Shown here one piece after another: positions 1-10,835 of a stretch of DNA of 64,000 nucleotides (the first letter of the stretch is position 1; each line of letters starts with the position of its first letter). Under the pieces are notes generated by a model, which was given only the letters and a program-made list of their open reading frames with translations, did not search any database and was not told the DNA's origin. The stretch spans positions 389,501-453,500 of the forward strand of contig JAINUG010000326.1 of NCBI GenBank assembly GCA_029706075.1, read 5' to 3'. The position numbers and the translations under genes were made by a program. The DNA is from Aldrovandia affinis (Eukaryota > Chordata > Actinopteri > Notacanthiformes > Halosauridae).

Positions 1-1125
1 AAGGTGACTTTGCGGAGAGAGAGATGAGCGATGTGTCCCAAGGCCTCCATGGTCATCCCGAAAGCCTTTGTTTATCGGCTCCGATGACAAAAGACCTCAG
101 TCTGTCCGTTTTGTGCAGGAAATCAATGAGCGCGTGACGAAAAAGGGTATCGACTTTGATGCTAACCGATACATTTTTCACAGACCGGGTCCGAGGTGTC
201 CTCATTTTTTGGCAGCGAGGACTTTATTTTCCCCGTGAAGAAATAACTGAACCAGTGAAACCATTTTTCAAAAAGCCCCTTGGAAGCCCGCTCTCTGCCC
301 AAACGTTCCGTTTGATATGCCACATGAAACAAAGCGATATTGAAATGGAGTGTTTGTGTTTTTCAGTTAAGGGAAGAAGCAAACTTTCCGGGACAACGGC
401 TCGATACTTTTCAACTGAGCCGAAAAAACGATTCGGCGTCCCGAATGTACGTTGAAATTTCATCTGATCCCAGATCAGCCACTCCAAATGAAGTCTCGCT
501 TTGTTATTCCCAGTCCTGGCATTCATCGCAACACACCCACAACCGGGTCTGGTCTGAACAAACGGGTCTGGCCACGTACGCTAATGAGCGTCACATAAAA
601 AAAACGTGAAATTATTATCGAGAGGCTTTTTAATCATTAACGCACGTCAGACCACACCCCTTCATCGTTCCCATTTGCTGCCTGCGCTGTATACAATCTG
701 CAATATACAAAATGAAAAAAAAGGAGGAAAGGTTTTGTTTATGAGGCCCTGGAATACTTGTCTACCTCCCGACTCCCTCCACACTGAAATAACCCAAACC
801 TACTGAGCCTGCTGCTGCAGTCTTCTGCGTGTACCGGACCAAGGTCTGTCCTTCACCGAGAACAGGCAGCACTGCCAAGACACAGTAATTAGTGCAGATG
901 GAGACAGCACTACCCTTTCCTTCCCAGCACAAGTGTGCATTGTAGAAATTCCTGCATATTAACTCAAATAAAAAAAGATCGCCCCCCTCCTGACACCTTG
1001 CCGACGGCGGTAATAAAACACGGCGTGCTGCTGTTGTACCAACAAGCGACCTTCGGCTCCTTATCCTCTCCTTCACTCTCACTTCTCCCGCACTTAGTCC
1101 CGTCTAATGCAGAGAGAAATGGCTT
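1..1125. other. Non-coding, nothing recognised
   Basis: No splice-framed exon, tRNA, SINE or transposon end was recognised. Short ORFs overlap on both strands and none has protein-like composition. The segment ends where a CT/CA tract begins. Confidence 0.5.
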
Positions 1126-1187
1126 TAATACTCTCCCTCTCCTCTTTCTCCCTCTCTCTCTCTTCCCCTCTCTCGCTCTTTCACACA

Positions 1188-1230
<43 letters not shown>

Positions 1231-1372
1231 ACGCACAGAGATGTGCAGGCACACACACACACACACACACACGCACAGGGCACACACAGGTGCCACACAC
1301 AGCCTCACACACACACACACACAGGCGCGCACACTCACACACGCGCTCTCTCTCTCACACACACATACGCTC
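1126..1372. repeat. Compound CT then CA microsatellite
   Basis: CT-rich sequence runs into a long CA tract from about 1182. The CA tract is broken by GCAC, GCAGG and CTCAC interruptions and finishes in mixed CA/CT. The interruptions show an old, partly decayed microsatellite. ORFs reading Ser/Leu or Thr/His repeats across it are artefacts. Confidence 0.9.
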
Positions 1373-1380
1373 TCCTGACC

Positions 1381-1457
1381 CCAGGCCTTTCAACTAGGGT
1401 CCTGTTAATAATTAAATGTTAATCTAAAAACCCATTTTAGCTGGGCTCTCGTTTTCC

Positions 1458-1497
<40 letters not shown>

Positions 1498-3199
1498 CTT
1501 CTCTTTTTTTTGAAGATCTAGTTAGAGATTACATTAGCATGAGAGAGCAGGGTGGTAATCGTCTTCGCCCTGCTGTGTGATCTCTGGGCCAGCGAGAGTC
1601 GCACGGATTAGACGGGAGGCCACATCTCCATTCCCCCGGAGCGAGCGCTGCCCAAAACCACAGGCCCCAGATTAGATTATACGGATGAGGTCGGTGACTT
1701 TTAAAATGAATCAGCGGGGGGGGTTAAACCTTTCCCACTTCCCTCCCACCCCCTTCCCCTTCCCTCCCCCAAGTGTTGACCCCTTTGGCTTTTTTAATTT
1801 ACTTTTTTTCAAAAAACCTTTTAATATGCGTTTCTGTTGAAAATGGGGATTGGACTAGGCGGCTTAAAAACTTTTTTTTTTTTTTTTTTTTTTTTTTCAT
1901 ATATCAAGACACTTTTTGATATACGTGTTGCGTTATGAATTCAATATCTCCTCATCGTCCCCGGGCGGTGCAGCGCCATGCTAATCCCTTCTGCCCCAGC
2001 TGCCGATATGAAGGTGTCACGTTTCTGGTCCTCTACCCCGGGATAAGCACTTCAAACACAGCCTGCTTCCTCTTGACCTTTCAGCAGAGATTATCAATTT
2101 ATTCCACCGAAATATGCAGCCTGCAATTAATAGGAAAAATACACGAGTAAGTGACGAGTACAGGGAAACTTTTTACATCTCCTAACATAACCTTTTGGAA
2201 TAATAATAATAATAATAAACCTTAAGGTGTTTTGTGAGGCTGCATTAATAGACACACAGCCACGAATGGTAATTGGACCTCCTAAAACGCTTACAGTGAG
2301 CAAAAAAAAATCCAACATTTGCACAAACCCAACCACGCTCAAAGCAAAAAAGAAATAAATGGAAAAAAAACACTGGTATGTATATTTATGAATGGCAAAA
2401 CAGACCAAAAAAATTCAACAGGACTGCAAAGGAAAAAGAAGAAGAAGTAGAAGAAGAAAGAGAAAGGGACAGAGCTGAACACCTTAGCTGGGGTCCAGAC
2501 GCAGTTGGCAAGGCTTGCCACGGTGAGGAATGTCCAAATCTGTACGAGCCGTGCTGCGAGAGGCCTGCTTTTCACCAGCTGACAAACAGGCCCTGGAGCA
2601 CTGAGAACTGGTAAAAGGACTACAGCTCAACACATTCAGGTCGTGAACTTGCTGTTCCTCCGGCCTCACGCTTTTCTGGCCTGGGCTTGCTGAAAAGTTT
2701 GAACGCTTTCTGGGGGGGCGGAAAAACCCCCAAATAATCGACAAGGAAACAACAGGAAAAGCAGGGGGCCATGCACTGATACACGACTCTGATACACAAG
2801 CTGTGCTCAGCGCTTATATTTTTGATGCGAAATATCTCCGCTTCCGTCAAATGCTCTCTGAGAAATTCAATTCACAGAAAAACAACAGCCCGCCCCCCCC
2901 CCCCCTCCCACCCCCCAACTGTGGACACCTGATAATCATGTTTTCCCCAAAGACACAGGAAGGATTGATCTCAACCTTCGACGCTGATCTCAAAACAGGA
3001 CACAGGAAGTATCACGGCATGGAACATCAAAGCCTTTGCATAGCTCTCCACGTACAGATAGCGATTTTTTTTTTGCGTGATGCGTTTGGCCGGCACACGG
3101 TATCTTGCTGTGGAAAGACTCCCACTCTCTTGAAATCAGATCCTGTTAGAATAATGAAAAGATAAACCCCCCCCCCCATCCCTCGTGTGGCTGGAAGTA
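1381..3199. other. Non-coding with simple repeats
   Basis: No gene is supported. It contains a CT tract at 1464-1494, poly-T at 1872-1897, an AAT run at 2201-2219 and a C-rich run at 2889-2917. The stretch after the first CT tract (about 1510-1700) has TTAGAGATTACATTAGCATG-type AT-rich sequence of the kind seen in developmental enhancers, which is suggestive only. Confidence 0.5.
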
Positions 3200-3560
3200 C
3201 AGTATTTGATAGACACTAATTCTAGTTTCATCTATAAAGCTCCTCTCATGCATTTTTAATGGAATCTATTACTTTAGGATTAAATTATAAAAGACTGTCC
3301 TCCTTAAATTTTTAATAGTTTGCATAATTGGTATCAGAGGCGAATATGAGAGAAACTCAGTTTTTTACCAGGCAGGAGTGCGGAACAGCCAAACAAAAGC
3401 CGCAAACCGCGTGCCTTACACAAAAGGAAACAAATGCGCCAATTCCCCCCGGCACACAATAGAGTCATTATTGTTTTGGACAATAGCTGGTGGAGAGTTA
3501 TTACATCTCTGTTATTCTCTTAACAATGTAGCAAAATCACTCATAACATGAGCGCAACTA
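3200..3560. promoter_or_regulatory. Candidate conserved non-coding element
   Basis: An AT-rich block of uniform composition with several TTTTTAAT/ATTAAA homeobox-type cores at about 3240-3320. At 3470-3484 two SOX-type cores (ATTGTT and ACAAT) face opposite ways a few bases apart, followed by AACAAT near 3523. There are no simple repeats or ORFs inside. A regulatory role is inferred from texture only. Confidence 0.3.
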
Positions 3561-5860
3561 TTCTATATAAAATTAAAAAAATTGCTCGCTGAAAATGCAA
3601 CAAAGGTCCAATTGTTCAAAAAATTCATGCACCCTTTGGGCCACAAATCACTTCTCACTTCAGCAATGTCTAACAGATGGATTGCCATGGAACCTGTTGC
3701 CAGGGACCAAAGGGGAGAGAGGGGAGAGAGGCCAGGTGGCCTTTGCATCTCTGACCTGATCTGGGATCAGTGCCAGAGCTGAAGGGGAAATCTTTCACCC
3801 ATGCTAATGGCCACAGTGGCGTATCCTGGATACCCACTCCCACCCCCACCCCCCCCCACCCCCACCCCCGCCACCCCCGAGAAACTGAGTGAGTGCTGGT
3901 GTCCGTGCGCAGAGGGCAACAGCAAGACCTACTTGACGGATTTGCAAACTCGCACTTCCCAAAGTCACCAGCGTTCCTGCCAGGTCAGATTTAATGGCGT
4001 TTGGCGCTCCCTCAGCCTCCCCTCCTGCTCTCCTGGTTCAGACTGGGGTTAAACGCCACTAAAGGCCACTTCCCCCAACGCACCCAGCCCCACCCAAACA
4101 CACACACACACACACACACATATACGTACACGCACACACACACGCATTCAGCAGGTAGAAAGGGGGGTGGGGGGTTGGGGGAGAATAAAAAACGAAAGAG
4201 AGGAAACGTCAGAGGACTTTTTCCTCGGCGAGTGCCTTTGGAAATCAGCACACGTCGTCGTCCCCAAATTAGCACCGCAGGGACGCCCCTGGAAATGGCA
4301 ATGGCAGCTCGACAGCAGATCTGAGCCGGGAAATATTTCACACTGTATAAATTATTAAGCGGCTGGGCCTGTGCTAAGCAGCGCGGAGATAGGAGCGGTT
4401 ATTCACGGCTCTATTGGGATGTAAACGTCGGAAGCCTGCACACTCCCATCAGATCGTTTGTCACAAGCGATAGACAATTTACTATGGGAGCCTATTCAAT
4501 TTATGCATTGTGCTGTCACTGTAGTTTCCCCCCACACCACCGCCGCCACCACCACCAACTGAGGGGCTCGCTTCCCGAATCAGCCGCCTCGTCTGGGCCA
4601 CGTACATTTCTCGCTCAATCTTCAGGCGGGGGCCAGGATACCTGCCCGAGCGTGGGTCGGATGCCAGGTTTGGGTGGGTGGGGGGGGGTGCGTGATGGGG
4701 GAGTGGGGGGTGTAGACAGCGAGCGTTGGTGACTTAAATCATCTTAATAGAAAGGAAGGCACGTCAGGGCCCTGATGCAAGCTGGGAGAGACACAAAAGG
4801 CAGACATGCCCCTGCTTCACCCAGCCAGGGGGTTTTGGCTGCTGAGGCCCTGCGATAAAACCGCTGAAGGAGGGAGGGAGGGAGGGGGAGGGAGGGAGAA
4901 AAGCAGAGTGCCTCACTGTGCTTGTCAGAAATTAGCTCCTGGCTGGGGAAGATAGCCGGGGAAGTGTTTCCATTAAGAGGTAAACAAAAGGGAGCTCTGA
5001 ATAATGTCTGAGGCTTACCTAGCTGCCTGAATGAAAAATTGAGCGCCCTCTAAAGGCCTGGGGGTGTTGAAGGTGCTGCCTTTGGGCGCGCACCGAGACC
5101 CTGGGAAAGGCCGCCTCGGCCAGGAAGTGTGTGTGTGTGTGGGGCTCAGAGCCGGTGGGGCGCGGTGGCGGCTACACGTGGGAGCTACGCAGCCGATGGT
5201 CAAGGACAGTCAGGCCAACCCCAATCCCCCCCCCACCCCCTGCCGAAGTTGGGTCCAGTTAAGAGTTCAGTATTGACCACTTTACACAATGTGTGCGGTC
5301 CACACGTGGCAGCTGAGGAATGAGCGATCGCACATCTGGAGCGCCGATCCCTCCAGGTTCAGGAGAGAAAGGCAATAAACCTTGCCGCCCCCCTCCTCAC
5401 CACCCCCCGCTACCGGCTCTTTGCAGTCGTCCACACCGCCGCCCCATCCCCCCCCGGGCTGGCCCACTTCAATGGGCCCGATCTGTAAACAATCACATTG
5501 AGCTACGCGAGAAGAACAGGGGGCCAAACTGGAACAGACAGCCGCAATTCTCAGCGGACGGAGGCACAGCACTCCAACCCAACCGTCAGGCTGTCAGTTG
5601 GCCAATCCATTTATCCCCATAAAAAATTAAAAAAACAGGGAGAGAGGGGAAGAAGAAGGAAAAAAAAATCAGCAACTCCCCCTGCTTCGTAGGCGGAATT
5701 CAATACGTTTCAGCAAGCTGTCGTGGGAAATAAACAAGGCTACCTCGCATGACAGACAGGTCCAATACGTACATTAGCCAAATCAAAGAGGGAGAAAGAG
5801 AGGAATTAGAGACAAGAGAAACCTCTCGCAAACCCATGCAGGATTACATCGCCAAGGACG
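3561..5860. other. Non-coding with GC-rich and simple repeats
   Basis: No gene recognised. It contains a C-rich (CCCCCA) tract at 3841-3878, a CA tract at 4097-4144, a G-rich run at 4675-4711 and a GGGA tract at 4869-4898 with at least four runs of three G (possible G-quadruplex). The remaining sequence is mixed and gives only overlapping short ORFs on both strands. Confidence 0.5.
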
Positions 5861-5869
5861 AGAGGGAAT

Positions 5870-6260
5870 CGGAAACATTTGGTACCTTCACAATTATTAT
5901 ATTTCTCTCTTTTACCGTATTCTCAGTCAGTCTCCTCGTATTCATGAAATTTGAAGGTCGGGCGATATCAGGAATTAATTCACCAGCAACACTACCCATG
6001 ACATTTATTATCCACAGTGCCACTCTGATTAAGACCTCCGCAATCACTTCCTGGCTCATTTCCCCTCCTTTTATCCTGTACGTCTTCACAGGCCCGTTAT
6101 TATTCTTCCAGCACAAACAGGCCGGCACTTAGCCCAATAAAACAAATGAGTCAAATCAAAATGCGTCTGGCGACACTCCATTCTAAGGAGGGCCAATGAC
6201 AATTGCCCACTCACCCCCAACTCCCGTATTTCGCTGATTGACCAACCGGGAAGAAACAGT
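5870..6260. promoter_or_regulatory. Candidate conserved non-coding element
   Basis: A long AT-rich stretch without simple repeats and with homeobox-type cores (GGAATTAATTC, ACAATTATTATA, CCAATGACAATTG). It stays open for about 100 codons on both strands at once, which is what low stop density in non-coding DNA gives rather than a gene. The predicted peptides have no known domain. Enhancer function is inferred. Confidence 0.3.
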
Positions 6261-7655
6261 CCTCGCTGAAAGATCGCCATCGGAAGAGAGAATCGAACCC
6301 ACCGCTGGACCCCCACAAACGGAGAGGCCGAGTCTGGTGCAAGCGGGTTCCCGGGCGCAAAGGAGCAGGGTTCCGCGGGGCAAACGGGCACGTTCCCGGA
6401 GAGCGAGCAGGGACCGTAATCGATTTCCTCTCCCAGCCGTCACCTGCCTGCACCGACGGCGGTGGCTCGCTGTAAGATGAAATGGAGCCCGGCGCTACAC
6501 TGCACGCGGCATTAACTCCCAACAACCAGCGCGCTTCAGCAAATGGAATATTACTTACTCTTTCCCCCGACTTTTTCGAGCGAGGGAAACCCATTTCGGT
6601 TTCTGACACCAGACAAATCTGGCGATGGCTTGGCGAGGGTACGTTGGCTCTGATCTCGAAATAGTGGCAGGGGTAACATTCCCCGCATTAGCCTACATAT
6701 CGTGATATTAATCATGCCCTTCTTGGCAAGCCAACAGACACGGTATGCAGCCAACATAAACAAACGCATGGACGCTACCACGCTTCGTTAGAGGCAAGCG
6801 GAGAACGAACAACACCAAGCTTTAAAAACACTGCTGAAGGTTGACTCTGCATTTGGTTCTTGAGAGGTTGCTTGAGTGAATTACGCACCCGCCCGTTTCA
6901 ATATTCCAGACGTATCATTACGGGGTAAGGGTTATTTAATGATACTCATTTCGGCAAACGGCGTACCCTTTTTCATGAGGTGGTATGAAACGTGCGTTAT
7001 TAATCTCGGCCGGGGCTCTGAGGCGAGGGGCTGTGGTTGCGAGCGGTTTTAATTCCGGGACGTCCATGACAGACTCATGACAAACCGCCGGTGCGATTGA
7101 AAGGGACCCAAATCAATTTTCTTGGATTTGACTTGCTCCGAGATCACGGGCCAACTTGGACACAAGCGTGAACCAAACAAAAATAAACAGAGAAGTTTAG
7201 AATGAGGGCAATCACTGAGAGAATAAATGGTTCCAAATCAGAAGAGGTGAGTTGAGGATATTATTCTTCTCTTAATTGCCTGTGGGAAAAGTAACCACTG
7301 ATTATTTGGTGACATTTTCATAAAGTATGAAATGGGTCAGTAGAAGTCTAGTATGGATTTAGAAGTATGCGTAGTTCTTGTTTGATCCATGTAAGCAGAT
7401 GATTAAGGAGATCAAACGTGGCCAGATGAGAAATCAGCAGATCTCATTTTGATGTTGTTATTTAGATAGAAATGCCAATAGCCTTGATTAGAGACACAGA
7501 TGCCTGAACAGTGAATACATTAATTGAGGAAGCCAGATGAGGAGAAACCAAGGAATGCACAGTCAATGCCAGAACGCGAGGGAGGGGAGAACCATCACAA
7601 TGCAATGGGACCACAGTTATGATCAGAAATACAGATCACAGCACAGATCTGAAAT
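6261..7655. other. Non-coding; enhancer-like block near 6.9-7.16 kb
   Basis: No exon recognised. About 6890-7160 is a repeat-free block with TTATTTAATGATACTC, GCGTTATTAATC and CAAATCAATTTT, resembling conserved regulatory DNA. Around 7200-7640 the sequence becomes ordinary AT-rich filler containing several AGATCT/CAGATC motifs. Confidence 0.4.
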
Positions 7656-7659
7656 CTGG

Positions 7660-7735
7660 AATCTGTGTGGCTCGGTAGGTAGAGCACAGCGCAGACAACA
7701 CTTAGGTTGTGGGTTCCTCCCTCAACTACACTAGT
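7660..7735 (+). repeat. tRNA-like head of a SINE, degenerate
   Basis: The sequence GTGGCTCGGTAGGTAGAGCA at about 7667 fits a tRNA D-arm and A box. About 20 bases on, GGTTGTGGGTTCCTCCC resembles a T-arm and B box with a damaged core (the CGA of GGTTCGA is lost). No acceptor stem closes, so this is not a functional tRNA gene. What follows (7740-8300) may be its body, but I did not recognise that sequence. Confidence 0.45.
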
Positions 7736-7739
7736 GTTG

Positions 7740-8379
7740 TCAACTGGTCCCATCACTGCCACATTCTCTGTCCATTTTGGAGAATTCTAAAATCCTGATC
7801 TTACGGACATTCTCGTAGGTTGCGAAACTTGAAGCGGTTTTGCACATCCATCTTTTATCCCATATTTTACCGTTCTCTCTTTGCAATGCCTGGCCATGTT
7901 CGTCAGGCCATCCAATCGCTGCAGCATTCTCTGTCAACGGGGGAGAGCATAGGCACACCCTCAGGGGCAAGTGTGGCCAGACGATGCTTACTTTGGATTT
8001 TCAGTCCACCAGCCGGGCACCTTCTTGTGCAGCTGGCACAGGCAGACCTCACTGTGGCAGGAGGCAGGAGATGCCACGCCAAGGGGTAACCCAAACCTCT
8101 CCCCTCCTGGGCTACGCTACAGCCAGTCGAGCGCATGTGACTACTGGCACAGTTGATGACTCGATTTTGGACTGCGGGGCGCGTCACTGCATCCCCAAGG
8201 ACTAGCGTTTTAGCAAGAAACACCATCCAGGAGGCTGGACATTGGCAAGCAGCCTGGTCAGGCAAAATTGATTTCTGGTAGACACAGATTCTGGGGCATG
8301 GTTCAGGGAGACATCTGTGAGATGACGCTCTTGGGGACTGGGGGGGATGGGCCAGGGAATCTTTCAGGAGATTTGATTT
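7740..8379. other. Unrecognised GC-rich stretch after the tRNA-like head
   Basis: This section has its own composition and a 169-codon open frame on the minus strand (7903-8412) rich in Ala, Cys and Arg. The peptide matches no family I know. Position directly after a tRNA-like head suggests a long composite SINE or other repeat unit, but I see no second copy in the window and no tail. Confidence 0.3.
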
Positions 8380-8429
8380 CATACAGAGGAGTTCCATGGC
8401 AGCAAACTGCACAAGACAGCAAATCTTTG

Positions 8430-8768
8430 GAGAGATTTAAATAAATGGCACAGCGGGGTTGTGTTCTGTGACGCCGAACCGCTCCTGGGAGGTTTTGTAC
8501 GGATATACGGGAGTGACGGAGCCGAGGCTTAAACTGGGAAGGTTCCCAGAGCTCCCCAGAGACTGACTGTCTGCATTCGAAACTTCCCCAACAAACGAGG
8601 TGCACCGTGTCTGCCTCTGAACAGAGCGGAAGGCTACAAAACAGGAACAAGACGTCAAGAGCCACTGGAGATGAAAGACTAAGGAAAACTAAGAAGGGAC
8701 AGAAGACCAGGAGCAGTCAACCTTTGGACAAGGGGAAGATGGAGGCTCCATGACAAAACGGCGTGGCC
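8430..8768 (+). promoter_or_regulatory. Possible 5' leader upstream of a candidate first exon
   Basis: A TATA-like ATTTAAATAAAT lies at about 8437, followed by about 300 bases of GA-rich, intron-free-looking sequence leading to the ATG at 8769. Two upstream ATGs (8739 and 8750) open short ORFs, one of five codons and one that overlaps the candidate start. This either weakens the call or indicates translational control. Confidence 0.2.
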
Positions 8769-8826
8769 ATGGCACTTTCTCCAGGGTCCAGCCTGGTCCT
8801 TTTTCTTGCGGCCCTGCTCACTCAAG
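8769..8826 (+). CDS. Candidate first coding exon of a secreted or membrane protein
   Basis: Partial. The ATG sits in the context GTGGCCATGG, a good initiation context, and an in-frame TGA lies 15 bases upstream. The 19 codons that follow read like a signal peptide: a short polar start (MALSPGSS), a hydrophobic core (LVLFLAALL) and a polar end (TQG). They run straight into CAAG|GTAAAC, a plausible splice donor in phase 1. Immunoglobulin-superfamily and similar genes often have a signal-peptide exon followed by a phase-1 intron, so the layout fits that class. No basic residue precedes the hydrophobic core, and upstream ATGs exist. I did not find the next exon and cannot name the gene. A chance ORF is quite possible. 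Confidence 0.28.
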
Positions 8827-10197
8827 GTAAACCGGCTGTCAAAACATCCAAGGACGTAAATTACTTGAGAATGCCTCGCCGACAAACAAAACCTCACTTC
8901 ACGGCCTCCAACGAGTATCAACAGTGCGCAGAGAGCCAACAGCTAACCACAACAAAAAGGAAGCCAAAAAATGTGAAACATTTATTTCCACGCGGCAGCT
9001 ACAAACAACCCTCAAAATACCTCGCTCCCTCCGCCTCTCGCTACCCCAGAGCTATACACGGCCCATTTTATTAGCAAGATGCTTAATTTGACCTGGAAAA
9101 CAGACTGTTACAATGTCCAAGCGCGTCATTTAAGGACGCAAATAAAAAAAACAAATTAAATGCCTGCCTTTGTGGAGGGATCAGATGAGACAGGCTGGAA
9201 TGAGTGGTCAATGGAAAGCAGGGCGTCTGAAAGAGGGGAGAGAAGGCAGATGAACATACCCACAGGCTGGGCCTCTACCCCCTTCCCTGATGGGAGCATC
9301 GTGGCACGCCTTTACTCCCCCTCCCCATCCCCTCCTCTCCCCTCCTTCCCCCCCCACCCCCACTTATTTGGGGACAAGGTGACCCTGTCATTCGGGGGGC
9401 CTGTGAACAGGCACAAGGAGGGCCTCTCATTCTCCGCACGCCCCAGCCGGCTGTGTTTGCATTTTGTGTGTGTGTGTGTGTGTGTGTGGGGAGAGGTTGG
9501 GGAAGGGGAAGGGGGAAGAGACACCCCTCCTCCGCTGTCTTAGGCCCTATTCAGCCCAGGCCCCTGAGATGGCTCTTTTCACAGTTCACACAGCGAGCGA
9601 GGAGGAGGCCAGGCCGCAGCCCCGCGCCGCGGAGCCGACAGATGGGCCCGCTATTGAGCGGAGGGATCACGTCAGGAGTGCGGCCTCCTCCATCCATCCC
9701 CACTGGAAACAATGGCCCGGAGGTCAAGAGTGAGGTCTGGCTGAGGACGCAGATTTCTCTTTCTTTCTTTCCTTTCCTTTCTTCTTCTCCTCCTTCTTTC
9801 TGAAGCGAGCATGCTCGGCAGAGCTATGCAAAGGGCCATAAAGGCGAAAATGCTGAAAGACAGGCTCTTTCAGGTCACGAGTGCGCGCCCCCACCCCACG
9901 CCACCCCACCCCACGTCCCCCGCCCGCCCGTCCGCCCTGAAGGATATGAAGGATCACAGAGCAGACGGACGCTGCGGAGGGGCATGACAGGATGCAGACC
10001 GTGGGGCTGTGCTGTTTAACCTGATCTGCAGCGAGCGAGAATGAGAGATGTCCCTTCGAACACACATTCGCAAGGCCAGGGGGAAACTAGTGCGTACATG
10101 GGTGCACACACACACCCGCACACATTTTTCACTCCAAGTACGACACAAGCACAAGTTAGGACTACATCAGGCTAAACTGACACCAACTAAAGGTGCA

Positions 10198-10271
10198 GGA
10201 TACATATTGATATGACATTGATATGATACACATTGATATGATACACATTGATATGATACACATTGATATGC
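10198..10271. repeat. 15-bp tandem repeat, about 5 units
   Basis: Units of GATACACATTGATAT are repeated. The first units are variant (one is shortened to 11 bases) and the last three are identical, which indicates recent expansion at the right side. Confidence 0.9.
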
Positions 10272-10788
10272 TAGGTGATCCACAGTGGGTGAGACCATTT
10301 CTACAACACAATGCCACCATTGTGGCCAGTTCCCTCACACCACATAACGGAAAGGTCACCAGGTAAAAAACGTTCTAACACTTTTGCACCATCTAGGTGT
10401 TATGATGGATTTCCTCATTTATAAATCCACTTGTGCCTCCTTTGGATTGTTTCTTTGCTCATAAGCGCAAAATGGCCCATGGCCAAGCGCTCTGAGCGGG
10501 GTCGGATGCCAGAGACAGGCAGGGAGTCATCCCTGGAGCATGGGCCGGTTTTTCTGGAGGGAAAGCCAATCCCACTCCAGTGACCAGGGGTGTCTGGCTC
10601 TGGGAGAGTCCTATCGGGTGGCAGTTGATTCGGGGGTTGTCTTGCTGCCTGGCCAGGACCCGTTGGTCAGGGAGGATCCGGTTTCTGTGAGGAGGAGCGC
10701 CATGGACACAGGGGGAGGCAAGGACTCAGGGACGCCGAAAAACCCACTCCACCACTCCAGCGAAATAAATCCGAACCAGTTCGGAGGC

Positions 10789-10835
10789 AAAAAAAAAAAA
10801 AAAAAAAAAAGATTCAAAAAAAAAAAAAAAAAAAA
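10789..10835. repeat. Two adjacent poly-A runs
   Basis: Two A runs of about 20 bases are separated by GATTC. No element with a recognisable body lies upstream, so this is not clearly a retroposon tail. Confidence 0.85.

Noticed and set aside
1107..1397. Thr/His repeat ORFs
   Set aside because: CA microsatellite translation.
3741..3781. Second copy of the CTGATCTAGGATCAG element
   Set aside because: Only the half-site CTGATCTGGGATCAG is present, without a second arm.
5749..6132. 127-codon ORF with hydrophobic segments
   Set aside because: The opposite strand is open over the same stretch, and the hydrophobicity reflects T-rich DNA. More likely a conserved non-coding block.
10198..10271. CRISPR-like array
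   Set aside because: Direct 15-bp tandem repeat without spacers, in vertebrate DNA.
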